Both the position numbers and the translations under genes were made by a program. Positions 1 to 7,763 of a stretch of DNA of 10,132 bases are shown piece after piece. This stretch comes from Opitutales bacterium. Lineage in GTDB: Bacteria; Verrucomicrobiota; Verrucomicrobiia; Opitutales; UBA2987. The stretch spans positions 1-10,132 of the forward strand of contig JAJFLT010000333.1 in NCBI GenBank assembly GCA_021772555.1, read 5' to 3'. The notes beneath the pieces are model-generated. The model worked only from the letters and a program-made list of their open reading frames with translations, was not told where the DNA came from and did not search any database. Numbering within the stretch: position 1 is the stretch's first letter; each line of letters opens with the position of its first letter.

Positions 1-2
1 GA

Positions 3-134
3 AGGCTCGCCCAGTTCAACGGAATAAAAGATGATAAGTTCATTCTACACCTAGCTGAATGCCAATTTAGGTATAACAATAGAAACAGAAATTTAATGGA
101 TGTATTAGTCAACGAATACGCCATGCTAGTCTAG
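3..134 (+). pseudogene. C-terminal fragment of an IS1595-type transposase (runs off left edge)
   Basis: Frame 3 is open from the window edge to a TAG at 132-134, giving 43 residues. Recognisable pieces are RLAQFNGI, then FILHLAECQFRYNNRNRNL, a close match to the end of IS1595/ISXO2-type DDE transposases, which typically end RLAKFNG...FYLHLKECEFRFNHR. This is the last part of the catalytic domain; the DDE residues would lie left of the window, so I cannot tell an intact element from a remnant. It is classed as a pseudogene only because it is partial here. I could not identify a terminal inverted repeat or target duplication in the 226 bases after the stop. Family recognition is from memory of the family pattern. 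Fairly sure of the family, unsure of integrity. Confidence 0.7.
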
Positions 135-360
135 AGCCTAAAAAATTTCCGTTTTTCAAATGATTCGATCCAAAAGAGGTTTGAATATTTGCCATATACG
201 TTTACCGGCCGACAGAATGGAAATTCGGTTGTCCACAGGAAAGTTCCAGGAGCGTCTAGCCCAGAATCATTGACCAAACAGTAATAAACCTCAAAAAATT
301 ACGACTATCGCTAGTGAGAATCTTAAGTGGGTTCAGATCAAATTTAATTAGCTGGTTTCG
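135..360. other. Non-coding gap between transposase end and TPR gene
   Basis: I see no credible gene here. It probably contains the right end of the insertion element, but no terminal repeat is convincing. On the minus strand, downstream of the TPR gene, a small hairpin (ACTA-GCGA-TAGT, 304-315) is followed by a run of six T (293-298 on the plus strand as A). The stem is only 4 bp, so it is a weak terminator candidate at best. Confidence 0.4.
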
Positions 361-1860
361 CTAATTCAGGCATTTGCTCAATAACTCTTTGGCCTGATTT
401 TGATTATGGGCCGCACCGAGGGATTCGAATAGAGAAATCGCCTCTTGCAGGTAATTGGCAGCTTTCTGCCGCAATTGTTTTTGCATGGTCACTTCATTTT
501 CCGACTGGATCAGGTAAATGCGTCCCAATTCCAACAGGGCCAGACCTTGGCGGTAAGGATCCTTTTGTTTGCGGGCAAAGTATAGAGATCCTTCCAGCGT
601 TTTTTCGGCTCCATTTATATCGCCACTGCGAGCGAGCAAATGCCCATTGATACGCTGGCAGTCAATGTGCTCATCGTATAAACCCTCGTCGCTCGCCATT
701 TGACAGGCTTCCATCACGGTTTCGAGGCCTTGTTGCAGGTCATTTGTTTCGGCTTGAACGACCGCTAATACCCATCGGACCCAAACTTCAACTTCTTTGC
801 CCCCAATGGCCTTAGCCAATTCCAAACCTATCTTCGCATGACTAGAGGCATCTGCGAATCGCTTTTCGACAAGGGCCAATTGGGCAAGACCGGCCTGCGA
901 TCGGGCAATACCGTATCTATCGTCTAATTTTTCGCGAATTGTCAAAGCGGTTTCAAAATTCCGCCGGGTCTTCTCATAATCACCCGAAGCTAGGCTTAGG
1001 GCGCCCATATTTTCGAGACTGGTGGCCTGGTTTTCCAGATCACCGGTTTTCTTTTGCAAGGCAAATGCTTTCTCGTAATATTCATTAGCCTTTGGCCAAT
1101 TACCGTTAGTATCCTGGAGGACGCCCAGGTTGGTATAGGCGACTCCCATTCCCCGCAGGTTACTTAACTTATTAAACCACTTTAGACTGAGTTCGGTTTG
1201 GCTAATGGCTTTTTCAAGTTCCCCTTGCCTAAAGTAAATCCCGCCCAAGGTATTGTAGAGGTTTGCCAGGGTATCCAGATCCTTCGCCTGATCGGTGTCC
1301 ATGTCCTCAATGGCTTCGTTGGCGGAGGCTATGGCATTTAGCAATTCGCCTCGCCGAAAATGAATCCAGGCAATCCGGTCCATTACCGATTGTCTCAATT
1401 CAGGTATTTCAGCAGGTGTGGATTCGCCCAGGTGGTCCAGACACGTTTCAAGGAAATTCATCGCCTCGTGGAAGGCTCCCTGGCGCTGCCGAACATCGGC
1501 CAATTCCCGCAGTGTCTCTACCTGGGCGTACGTATACAAAGAGGATTCAACGCCCTCCTTCCAGTACTTCAAATTTTCAAGAACATCGGATAGTAGGTCC
1601 CGGGCTTCCCGGTATTTCCCGATGAACTTCAGGGTTTTGCCCAAGCCGATGCGGGAATCGAAGAACTCCCCACTCACTCGGCCTTCAAGTTTGTTCGGCA
1701 ATAAGGATATGGCCGTTTGGTAATGCTCGATAGCACTCTCGTTGGCGCCACGGTACCTGTCTTGCCTTGCGGCAGTGATCAAGTAGGGAACCGCCTTGGA
1801 CGGAGTATCGCTCTTAAGGTATTTAAGAGCTAATTCGCCTACATTATCAGCTGGTTCCAT
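361..1860 (-). CDS. TPR-repeat protein, probable orphan tail of a larger signalling protein
   Basis: This 499-residue protein consists almost entirely of helical tetratricopeptide repeats and has no signal peptide or membrane segment, so it is predicted cytoplasmic. Clear repeats with the G-x-Y/A spacing lie near residues 70-95, 205-230, 243-275, 283-312, 323-352 and 440-480. The period of about 40 residues is typical of the TPRs in MalT-like and kinase/cyclase-linked proteins. The first 55 residues (KAVPYLITAARQD, then ESAIEHYQTAISLLP) look like the linker joining an AAA-type NTPase domain to its TPR tail in large Ser/Thr kinases and guanylate cyclases. No NTPase, kinase or cyclase domain is encoded here. 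An in-frame stop lies 12 nt upstream of the ATG, and no good Shine-Dalgarno is visible. It starts 67 nt after the protease stop on the same strand and could share its transcript. Role: protein-protein scaffold; partner unknown. Confidence 0.8.
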   Translation of the reverse strand: MEPADNVGELALKYLKSDTPSKAVPYLITAARQDRYRGANESAIEHYQTAISLLPNKLEGRVSGEFFDSRIGLGKTLKFIGKYREARDLLSDVLENLKYWKEGVESSLYTYAQVETLRELADVRQRQGAFHEAMNFLETCLDHLGESTPAEIPELRQSVMDRIAWIHFRRGELLNAIASANEAIEDMDTDQAKDLDTLANLYNTLGGIYFRQGELEKAISQTELSLKWFNKLSNLRGMGVAYTNLGVLQDTNGNWPKANEYYEKAFALQKKTGDLENQATSLENMGALSLASGDYEKTRRNFETALTIREKLDDRYGIARSQAGLAQLALVEKRFADASSHAKIGLELAKAIGGKEVEVWVRWVLAVVQAETNDLQQGLETVMEACQMASDEGLYDEHIDCQRINGHLLARSGDINGAEKTLEGSLYFARKQKDPYRQGLALLELGRIYLIQSENEVTMQKQLRQKAANYLQEAISLFESLGAAHNQNQAKELLSKCLN

Positions 1861-1927
1861 AAATGTGATTTATCAAGAATATTTAGCTATGATAGACCAA
1901 TGCTTTAACTCTGGCTCTTGTGCGCAA

Positions 1928-4081
1928 TTAATCGTCGACGACCCATAGGGTGTTGGATACTCCCACGCCACCGGCCCAGGCTCGTCCTCCGGCCCAGGCA
2001 CGCCCTCCGGCCCAGGCTCGGCCTCCAGCCCATGCACGACCACCGGCCCATGCACGTCCTCCGGCCCAGGCACGACCACCGGCCCAGGCGCGGCCACCGG
2101 CCCAGGCGCGGCCACCGGCCCAGGCGCGTCCTCCGGCCCAAGCACGACCACCGGCCCAAGCGCGGCCACCGGCCCAAGCGCGGCCTCCAGCCCATGCGCG
2201 ACCACCGGCCCATATCATGCCGGAGCCCCAACTCATCTCGTTTTGAGCCCAGGTTAGATTAGAAAGCGATAATGTTTCCGGACTGATCCACTCCAGGGTG
2301 TCGGTCCAGGCAGCGCCCATAACGATAGCGGCGCCATCATCATCCCTGATTAAATATAAAAAGGCGCGGCCATCATCGCTCGTTAATACTTCGACTAAAC
2401 CAGTATAATGGTAGGCCATTTCGACCGGATCAACTTCATCGGGATCGACCATATCGTCGCCATTGGCATCGACCCAACCGATCCCATGGGCCAGATCAGC
2501 ATTGATATCCATGCCAATGTTTGCTTTTCCGTCGGCCGGGATATCGCTGCCCAATATTGCGTCGGGTGCCCAGATGCGGCCCATACCCTGCTGAAAAATG
2601 CTGTAAACGAGATCGTCATTCGCCTCCACGATTGCGGGCGACGCGGTATACATAAGGCGAAATTTAACTTGATCGGGACTCAAATCAGGGTGTTTTTCCA
2701 ACATCAGGGCCACCACCCCAGAAGCCACCGCGGTGGCCATACTGGTGCCGGTCATCCGAAAAAGGCTGGTAGTCTCAGCATAATCGGGGTGCTGCTGAAC
2801 CAATGTGGCCGAATTGATCTGGTTGAAAGGGTCGTTATACATGAAGGAAACAATTTTCCCGCCCGGTGCCAGGATGTCCGGCTTGGCAAAATTGTCCAAG
2901 GTCGGTCCGGTTGAGGACCAGGAAGGCAGGACGTCATCCGACCAATCGTCCCCCGTGCGATTGCTGGCCGTTGCCCCCACCGTTATGACGTAGGGGTCAT
3001 TGCCCGGCACCGTAATGCTTTCCGCGTTCCCGCCAGTGTTACCGGCAGCCGCCAATACAACAATACCGCTGGCCCAGGCCTTTTCCACCGCCCGGTTCAA
3101 CGGATCCACGAAATAGGGCGTGGTGGCATGGGCGCTCAGGCTTAAATTTAATACCCGAATCTTATATTCATCTTTATGCTCTACGACAAATTGAATCCCC
3201 TCGATGACATCTTCGTAGGTCCCTGCGCCATTATCGTCCAGCACTCGCACGCTCAGGATATCAGCCTTGGGAGCGATGCCGAGAAACGTATTGGTGGATT
3301 CGTCCAGAAATCGATTTCCGATAATACCTGCAACATGGGATCCATGCCCGTAGTAATCGCGGCTATTTGTGGCATTGCTGATACAGTAACTGTCGAATTG
3401 TCTCATACCGTCCAAATCGCCGTCATCATCAATGCCATCGTCATTTTCATCTTCAAAATAGCCGTCACCGAGACAGGTTCCGTCGCCCACAAAATCCGCC
3501 TGGGCAATGAAATCTAAGACACTTTGCATACTCATGACCCCCGCTTCGCTGCTATTGCTATCCTCCGAGATACCGGCCATAGGTATGGGATAGAAATACA
3601 TTCCGGAATCAAGGACGGCAACCGTAACCTGGTGTCCGGTTATTTTCGCCTCGTGTAACTGATCGGCCCCCACGTCCATTCCAACGGCCCAGGCACGATC
3701 CGTTTTCAAATTACTTCGGCTTTTTGACCACGCCCTAGCACCACCCGCGGTCTCAACCCGTTTATTCTCCACAATTGAAACGATTTCGGGAAGAGCGGCC
3801 AAGGCTTCCAATTGGGCTGCTGGCAGTTTTGCCGCCACGGAATCGATCATATAAAGATCGCTCGTAATTTCGCCCTCCAGTCGCGATACGGCGTTGGCAG
3901 CCACCCGCGAGTCGTTGGCAGTTACGATTATAGAAACCGTATCGGAATCCAACCCCCAAAGGCTGGATTCGACATAAGGCGCCTCCTTGTCGGGGGCGGG
4001 CGCCGGTATGGAAGGCGAGGCGCCGAGGTATGAGAAAGAGATTAACAAAAACAGGACATGAACCACATGCGCATGCGTCAT
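1928..4081 (-). CDS. Exported subtilisin-like serine protease (S8) with WAGGRA repeat tail
   Basis: A 717-residue S8 endopeptidase. The start at 4081 is preferred over an in-frame ATG 25 codons upstream because AAAGGAA precedes it by 8 nt and a signal peptide begins there (hydrophobic residues 6-20, cleavage likely near 21). Residues about 48-110 look like an I9-type propeptide. The catalytic triad is visible: Asp158 in VAVLDSG, His246 in GHGSHVAG, Ser447 in GTSMATAVASG, with oxyanion Asn348 in AAAGN. Between Asp and His sits an acidic insert (about 200-233) bounded by Cys203 and Cys233. A second EF-hand-like loop lies at 538-551 (DANGDDMVDPDEVD). Residues 624-705 carry 14 WAGG units at a 6-residue period, followed by a short tail ending WVVDD. 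It should be active outside the cytoplasm; substrate unknown. No sortase motif, PorSS-type or autotransporter domain is seen, so the route past the outer membrane is unclear. Confidence 0.93.
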   Translation of the reverse strand: MTHAHVVHVLFLLISFSYLGASPSIPAPAPDKEAPYVESSLWGLDSDTVSIIVTANDSRVAANAVSRLEGEITSDLYMIDSVAAKLPAAQLEALAALPEIVSIVENKRVETAGGARAWSKSRSNLKTDRAWAVGMDVGADQLHEAKITGHQVTVAVLDSGMYFYPIPMAGISEDSNSSEAGVMSMQSVLDFIAQADFVGDGTCLGDGYFEDENDDGIDDDGDLDGMRQFDSYCISNATNSRDYYGHGSHVAGIIGNRFLDESTNTFLGIAPKADILSVRVLDDNGAGTYEDVIEGIQFVVEHKDEYKIRVLNLSLSAHATTPYFVDPLNRAVEKAWASGIVVLAAAGNTGGNAESITVPGNDPYVITVGATASNRTGDDWSDDVLPSWSSTGPTLDNFAKPDILAPGGKIVSFMYNDPFNQINSATLVQQHPDYAETTSLFRMTGTSMATAVASGVVALMLEKHPDLSPDQVKFRLMYTASPAIVEANDDLVYSIFQQGMGRIWAPDAILGSDIPADGKANIGMDINADLAHGIGWVDANGDDMVDPDEVDPVEMAYHYTGLVEVLTSDDGRAFLYLIRDDDGAAIVMGAAWTDTLEWISPETLSLSNLTWAQNEMSWGSGMIWAGGRAWAGGRAWAGGRAWAGGRAWAGGRAWAGGRAWAGGRAWAGGRAWAGGRAWAGGRAWAGGRAWAGGRAWAGGRAWAGGVGVSNTLWVVDD
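1968..2219 (-). repeat. 18-bp tandem repeat array, 14 copies, in protease C-terminus
   Basis: Fourteen contiguous 18-bp units; the plus-strand consensus is CCACCGGCCCAGGCGCGG. On the coding (minus) strand each encodes the hexapeptide RAWAGG; the first-translated copy (2202-2219) reads MIWAGG. Differences between units fall almost only at third codon positions, so the peptide is constant. The Ala codon before Trp changes in blocks along the plus strand: GCC in units 1-3, GCA in 4-5, GCC in 6-9, GCT in 10-12, GCA in 13. Units 7 and 8 are identical, as are 11 and 12, indicating past block duplication. Long antisense and shifted open frames across this tract are by-products of its composition. 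Confidence 0.97.
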
Positions 4082-4515
4082 AGAGTAGTTTCCTTTGGTA
4101 AGATGATTATTTTTTTCCAATGTATCAAGGTGTGACTGCAATAATAAGTCGCACACTGCGTCATATAATCAATCGGAATAAAGACGAAATGCGTAAATAA
4201 AAAGTAAAAAATGTTTCTTAAAACGTTGGCCAAGCATTTTTCGTTAAGTTTGTGAAATTTGATCGAGAATTTTTTTAAATATTGAAAATTATATCAAAAA
4301 AATAAAATTATCGACTCTTTGAGTTTTAGCCAAATCATTGGAAAATGGCCAACAAAATGCGTGAACCGCATGGTTCCTCGGAATACAAGCATGTCGTTCT
4401 TGGTGTTTAGATCCGTGGGAAAAGTCATCTGAGACATTTTTAGCGCTATTAATTTAGAACCTACCTCAAATTGGAAATAAATTGACTGTTCAGCCATCGA
4501 CGGTAGCCTTCTGTC
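4082..4515. other. AT-rich divergent intergenic region
   Basis: A 434-base gap between the leftward protease and the rightward kelch gene, so it should hold promoters for both. The part from about 4184 to 4320 is much richer in A and T than the flanking genes. I could not choose a -35/-10 pair with confidence on either strand. An octamer inverted repeat, GTTGGCCA at 4225-4232 and TGGCCAAC at 4346-4353, could be an operator or chance. A 67-codon minus-strand frame (4294-4497) has AGAAGG 9 nt before its ATG, but its Phe/Met/Lys-rich product resembles nothing I recognise, so I do not call it a gene. Confidence 0.5.
4090..4096 (-). promoter_or_regulatory. Ribosome binding site of the S8 protease
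   Basis: The minus strand reads AAAGGAA here, 8 nt before the ATG at 4081. This sets the start at the beginning of the signal peptide, removing 25 residues that a longest-frame call would add. Confidence 0.7.
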
Positions 4516-5625
4516 ATGAACAATAGATTACATCTAACGATCTACTTCACCTTATTTTTATCTATTCTCTATTCGTTTGTTACCAACCAGATCGATGGGA
4601 AACCAGACGTGGAGGAAAACATCGATAAGGGTCTGTTTTCATGGAAAACGCTACCGGACTTTCCTGATGGAATTGGTGTTGCCCTACCTTATACCGGAGT
4701 GAGTAACGACGCACTCATCATCGCGGGCGGAACCCATTTTGAGGGAGAAGGCGAGGATCGGAAAAAAATCTGGACAGATAGTATTTACGTCTATGAAAAG
4801 GGCAGTTCTGCCTGGAAGGGTGCATTTACTCTTGAAAAACCACTATCCTACGGGGCATCCGTCAATATTGAGAAGGGAATGCTTTGTATGGGAGGAAGTG
4901 ATCCTGAAAAATGTTATACTGACGTATTCATACTTGAGTGGATCGATGGTAAAATAAGACAAACACCTTGGCCGGACCTCCCAAGACCGTGTATGTATAT
5001 CGCAGCCGCTCTTGTCGGAAATGTGGTCTATGTCGCCGGTGGTCAACAAAAGGTCGACACCGATAAGCCAACCGAGACTTTGAGGAATTTCTGGGCCCTC
5101 GATCTATCAAGCGATGCTCCTGCCTGGGAGGAACTCGAACCCTGGCCGGGACCCGGACGAATCTTGCCGGTGGCCGCTTCACAGGGCGGTTCCTTCTATC
5201 TTTTTAGCGGGACGGATCTAATAGAGACGGAGGATGGTTCTCCCGGTCGTAAGTATTTGAAAGATGCCTACCGTTATAATCCTGAAAAAAGATTGTGGAC
5301 CCGCCTGACCGATAGTCCCCGTATTTTATTCGCGGCGGCCTCACCAGCTTTTGAACTGGATGGATCGCAAATCGCAATTTGTGGTGGCTATGAAGGCGCT
5401 GACACTAATAGCAATGAAGAAGAAAAGGCAATGCGCGTCGGTCTATTTCGAGACATCTTTATCTATAATACCGAGACCGACACTTGGTCGATGAATGGGA
5501 AAATACCCTCGAATCAAATTGTGACGAACGCAACCAAATGGGGCGACAGCTACGTCATCCCAAGCGGCGAAGTCGGCGGTGGCGGCATTCGCAATCTCAA
5601 CGTGTATATCGGCACTCCACGCTGA
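4516..5625 (+). CDS. Kelch-propeller mutarotase, NanM/YjhT-like (sialic acid mutarotase family)
   Basis: A 369-residue six-bladed kelch propeller. Strand motifs fall at residues 68-72 (IIAGG), 123-127 (LCMGG), 172-176 (YVAGG), 228-231 (LFSG), 286-291 (IAICGG) and 347-352 (VIPSGE). The opening LPDFPDGIGVALPYTGVSN, the internal PLSYGASV and WPGPGR, and the closing VIPSGE closely follow the cyclically permuted mutarotase family, whose E. coli member NanM interconverts the anomers of N-acetylneuraminate. Residues 8-22 are hydrophobic, consistent with a signal peptide or N-terminal anchor and thus a periplasmic location. No convincing Shine-Dalgarno precedes the ATG. No sialidase, lyase or sialic acid transporter is in the window, so the sugar handled is unproven. 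The C-terminus (GGGGIRNLNVYIG) departs from the usual PGVRSPEVW-like ending, so the specificity could differ. It is convergent with the receptor gene, 35 bases away. Confidence 0.85.
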   Translation: MNNRLHLTIYFTLFLSILYSFVTNQIDGKPDVEENIDKGLFSWKTLPDFPDGIGVALPYTGVSNDALIIAGGTHFEGEGEDRKKIWTDSIYVYEKGSSAWKGAFTLEKPLSYGASVNIEKGMLCMGGSDPEKCYTDVFILEWIDGKIRQTPWPDLPRPCMYIAAALVGNVVYVAGGQQKVDTDKPTETLRNFWALDLSSDAPAWEELEPWPGPGRILPVAASQGGSFYLFSGTDLIETEDGSPGRKYLKDAYRYNPEKRLWTRLTDSPRILFAAASPAFELDGSQIAICGGYEGADTNSNEEEKAMRVGLFRDIFIYNTETDTWSMNGKIPSNQIVTNATKWGDSYVIPSGEVGGGGIRNLNVYIGTPR

Positions 5626-5640
5626 ATCGAAGGTGGATTC
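5624..5640. terminator. Possible weak terminator between convergent genes
   Basis: GAATC and GATTC form a 5-bp stem around a 7-base loop just after the kelch stop, and a run of five T follows about 14 bases on. The stem is short and the T run is distant. It is proposed mainly because two genes converge on these 35 bases. Confidence 0.2.
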
Positions 5641-5660
5641 TGAGAGCGTCTTGATTTTTC

Positions 5661-7748
5661 CTAAAACCGAAACCTTATGCCGCCGGTAACCATCCGCGGG
5701 TGTCCAATCGAAACAATACTGTTGGAGGCCCTGCCTGTTTCGAATACCTCATTAAAGACATTCTCGATGGACAGAAAGATATCCACGTTATCCCGTAGCG
5801 CGAAGACACTGGACCAATCCACTAAAGTATAGGTGTCGAGTAATAGTGAGTTCGTATCGTTTTCGTATTGGGAACTTGTGTAGCTCAATTGAACGGTATG
5901 CGACCAGGTGGGAATGGGGTCCCAATTGAGCAATATTCGCAGAGCGTGTTCCGGTGTTTGCGCCAATCGGTTTCCCTCGATAAAAGGCTGGTCGGCGCTT
6001 TTTATAATACGTGCTTTGCTGTAGAGATAGGCAAATGAGAGGCCTAATGTTGCACTGGCCTTGACCTTGACGTTTACTTCAAACCCTTCCGATTCCACCT
6101 CATCCAGGTTTCGTCTTTGCCGGCAGGAACCACCGTTGGGAACAAAGCCACAGGGATCGATGACGCCGGGGCCTGGAGCCAAAGTAACGTTGGCGATGGC
6201 GTCCTCAAGTGAATTACGGAAGTAGGTCAGGTTGACATCGAATGGACCGTCGGTATTCCAGCGCAGTGAGACCTCACCACCGAAAAGATCCTCGGGTTTC
6301 AGTTCGGGATTAGATTCCGTTATGTCCGACCGCACACGAAAGGGCCGGTAAAGTTCGTTCAGGGTGGGTGCGCGAAAACCCGTATAAAGAAGACCGCTTA
6401 ATTGAATAGCTTCATCCGCCTGATAGACGAATCCGATACGGGCGTTGCCGACCCATCGGTTGCGATCTTCGAATTGGTCATTCCTGATGGTGGCGCCAGA
6501 ATTCAAGTCCATACGCAACCTTTGACCATCTTCATCCTTCCAGTAGTCTCCACGCGCTCCAAATGTAACCCGCAAGCTGTCTGACAATTGAACGGTGTCC
6601 TCGACAAATACGCCTGTGATTTGCTGTCCCCCACCCGCCTTCCTTTGTAAATTGAAACTGGTGCCGTTAAAGAAGAACTGCTCATTTGTTTCACCATCCA
6701 CCCATCTCGTATCCACTCCGTAAAGCAAATGATGCCGCTCGGCCACACGACCGCTGCCAACCAGACTGCCGCCCCAGGCGCGGGCCGGAACATCAAACTG
6801 ATTTAGGGCGGGAGTTTCATTTGAGCGATCAGCATTTACGGAAGAAAACAAACTGTTAAAGTCCCGTTCCTGAAAATAAATCTGGGCGCGCCAATACCCG
6901 TCCCCTGTCGGTCCTCGATGGGTAAAACTGGCGTTCGCGCTGTAACCCTCAGTTGCATTCCGGGTCAAAACAGTGCCATTCCCGCGTTCTTCATCAAAAT
7001 GGGACGCGCGAAACACCAATTCATTTGCTTCGCTCAGTTTCAGTCGAAACCCGCCTTCATATAAGCTCGCTTCTGTGTAAGCCTTGTTGTCAACCAATCC
7101 ACGTTGGTCTTTCCGAACCACCTCATAACCATCGGTTGAATAATGATTGGCAAGAAAGAAGCCACTCGCCTTCTCATTGCCGGTTTGCAGGTTCAAGGTT
7201 GCATCGAAGGTTCCATGGCTTCCCGCGGATGCATCGACCGACACGCTGTTTTGCACGGTTTTAAAAGGCTCCATGGAGATAACGCCACTTATGGCCATAT
7301 TGCCCCACGCACCGGCTCCCCCACCCTGTTGGACCCTCACGCTGCCGATTCCAGACATAGGCAGGCGGTTCCAGTATACCCAACCCCCAAAAGGATCGTT
7401 TAAAGGAATTCCATCGTAAACGACCAACGTGCGCCCGGCCCCATTGGGACCGATATTTCGCAAACTGACTCCTTGCGTTGTGGGATGAGCCACCCGGCTA
7501 CTGCTGCGTCGGAACAAGCTGAATCCAGGCACACTCCTGAGAGCATCATCTAAACGTCTTTGGGGCGCTTTATCAATGAAATCACGATCTATCTCCACAA
7601 TGGAAAACGGGTCGCCGGAACCCACACTGGGCATGCGGCTGGCTATAACCTCCAGTTCAGGCAATTGTTGAACAGCCTCTTCGGCCTGAACCTGGACGCA
7701 TAACAATAGGAATACACCCGGCCATGCTTTAATCACACTTGTCTTCAT
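5661..7748 (-). CDS. TonB-dependent outer-membrane receptor, last gene of PQQ-associated operon
   Basis: A 695-residue receptor. The signal peptide ends at VQA (residue 22). A TonB-box-like stretch, ELEVIASR, lies at 31-38. The plug domain spans about 45-160, with the typical RTLVVYDGIPLNDP and a GxGSVRVQQGGG-like turn. A 22-strand-type barrel fills the rest, with IQLSGLLYTGFRAPTLNELY and the closing GGIRFRF, whose terminal Phe is the usual outer-membrane insertion signal. Two cysteines near residues 533 and 542 lie in a probable extracellular loop and could form a disulfide. The length suits BtuB/CirA-like receptors. It begins 15 nt after the propeller stop with no strong Shine-Dalgarno, so translation may depend on the upstream gene. 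The substrate cannot be read from sequence. The operon suggests a metal or metallophore used with a PQQ dehydrogenase, in the manner of the lanthanide receptor LutH, but homology to LutH specifically was not tested. Confidence 0.92.
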   Translation of the reverse strand: MKTSVIKAWPGVFLLLCVQVQAEEAVQQLPELEVIASRMPSVGSGDPFSIVEIDRDFIDKAPQRRLDDALRSVPGFSLFRRSSSRVAHPTTQGVSLRNIGPNGAGRTLVVYDGIPLNDPFGGWVYWNRLPMSGIGSVRVQQGGGAGAWGNMAISGVISMEPFKTVQNSVSVDASAGSHGTFDATLNLQTGNEKASGFFLANHYSTDGYEVVRKDQRGLVDNKAYTEASLYEGGFRLKLSEANELVFRASHFDEERGNGTVLTRNATEGYSANASFTHRGPTGDGYWRAQIYFQERDFNSLFSSVNADRSNETPALNQFDVPARAWGGSLVGSGRVAERHHLLYGVDTRWVDGETNEQFFFNGTSFNLQRKAGGGQQITGVFVEDTVQLSDSLRVTFGARGDYWKDEDGQRLRMDLNSGATIRNDQFEDRNRWVGNARIGFVYQADEAIQLSGLLYTGFRAPTLNELYRPFRVRSDITESNPELKPEDLFGGEVSLRWNTDGPFDVNLTYFRNSLEDAIANVTLAPGPGVIDPCGFVPNGGSCRQRRNLDEVESEGFEVNVKVKASATLGLSFAYLYSKARIIKSADQPFIEGNRLAQTPEHALRILLNWDPIPTWSHTVQLSYTSSQYENDTNSLLLDTYTLVDWSSVFALRDNVDIFLSIENVFNEVFETGRASNSIVSIGHPRMVTGGIRFRF

Positions 7749-7763
7749 GGCTGCCGGGAGAAA

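Noticed and set aside
138..305. Imperfect direct repeat CCTAAAAAATTTCCG / CCTCAAAAAATTACG as possible element ends
   Set aside because: It matches at only 12 of 15 positions in A-rich sequence, and direct rather than inverted, so it does not fit transposon termini and could be chance.
1968..2219. CRISPR-like array because of regular short repeats
   Set aside because: Units are contiguous 18-mers without spacers and lie in frame within a protein-coding gene.
1873..2262. Several overlapping open frames on both strands with Pro/Arg/Gly-rich repeats (PPAQAR, RPRHD, GRWPRL types)
   Set aside because: They are other-frame readings of the 18-bp repeat array inside the protease gene; the array lacks stops in every frame because of its composition.
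4082..4156. In-frame upstream extension of the protease (25 extra residues from an ATG at 4156)
   Set aside because: The extension is not signal-like and would bury the signal peptide; AAAGGAA 8 nt before 4081 supports the shorter form.
4294..4497. 67-codon minus-strand frame with an SD-like AGAAGG upstream
   Set aside because: The product has biased composition and no recognisable family, and it lies in an AT-rich non-coding gap. Kept as a lead but not called as a gene.
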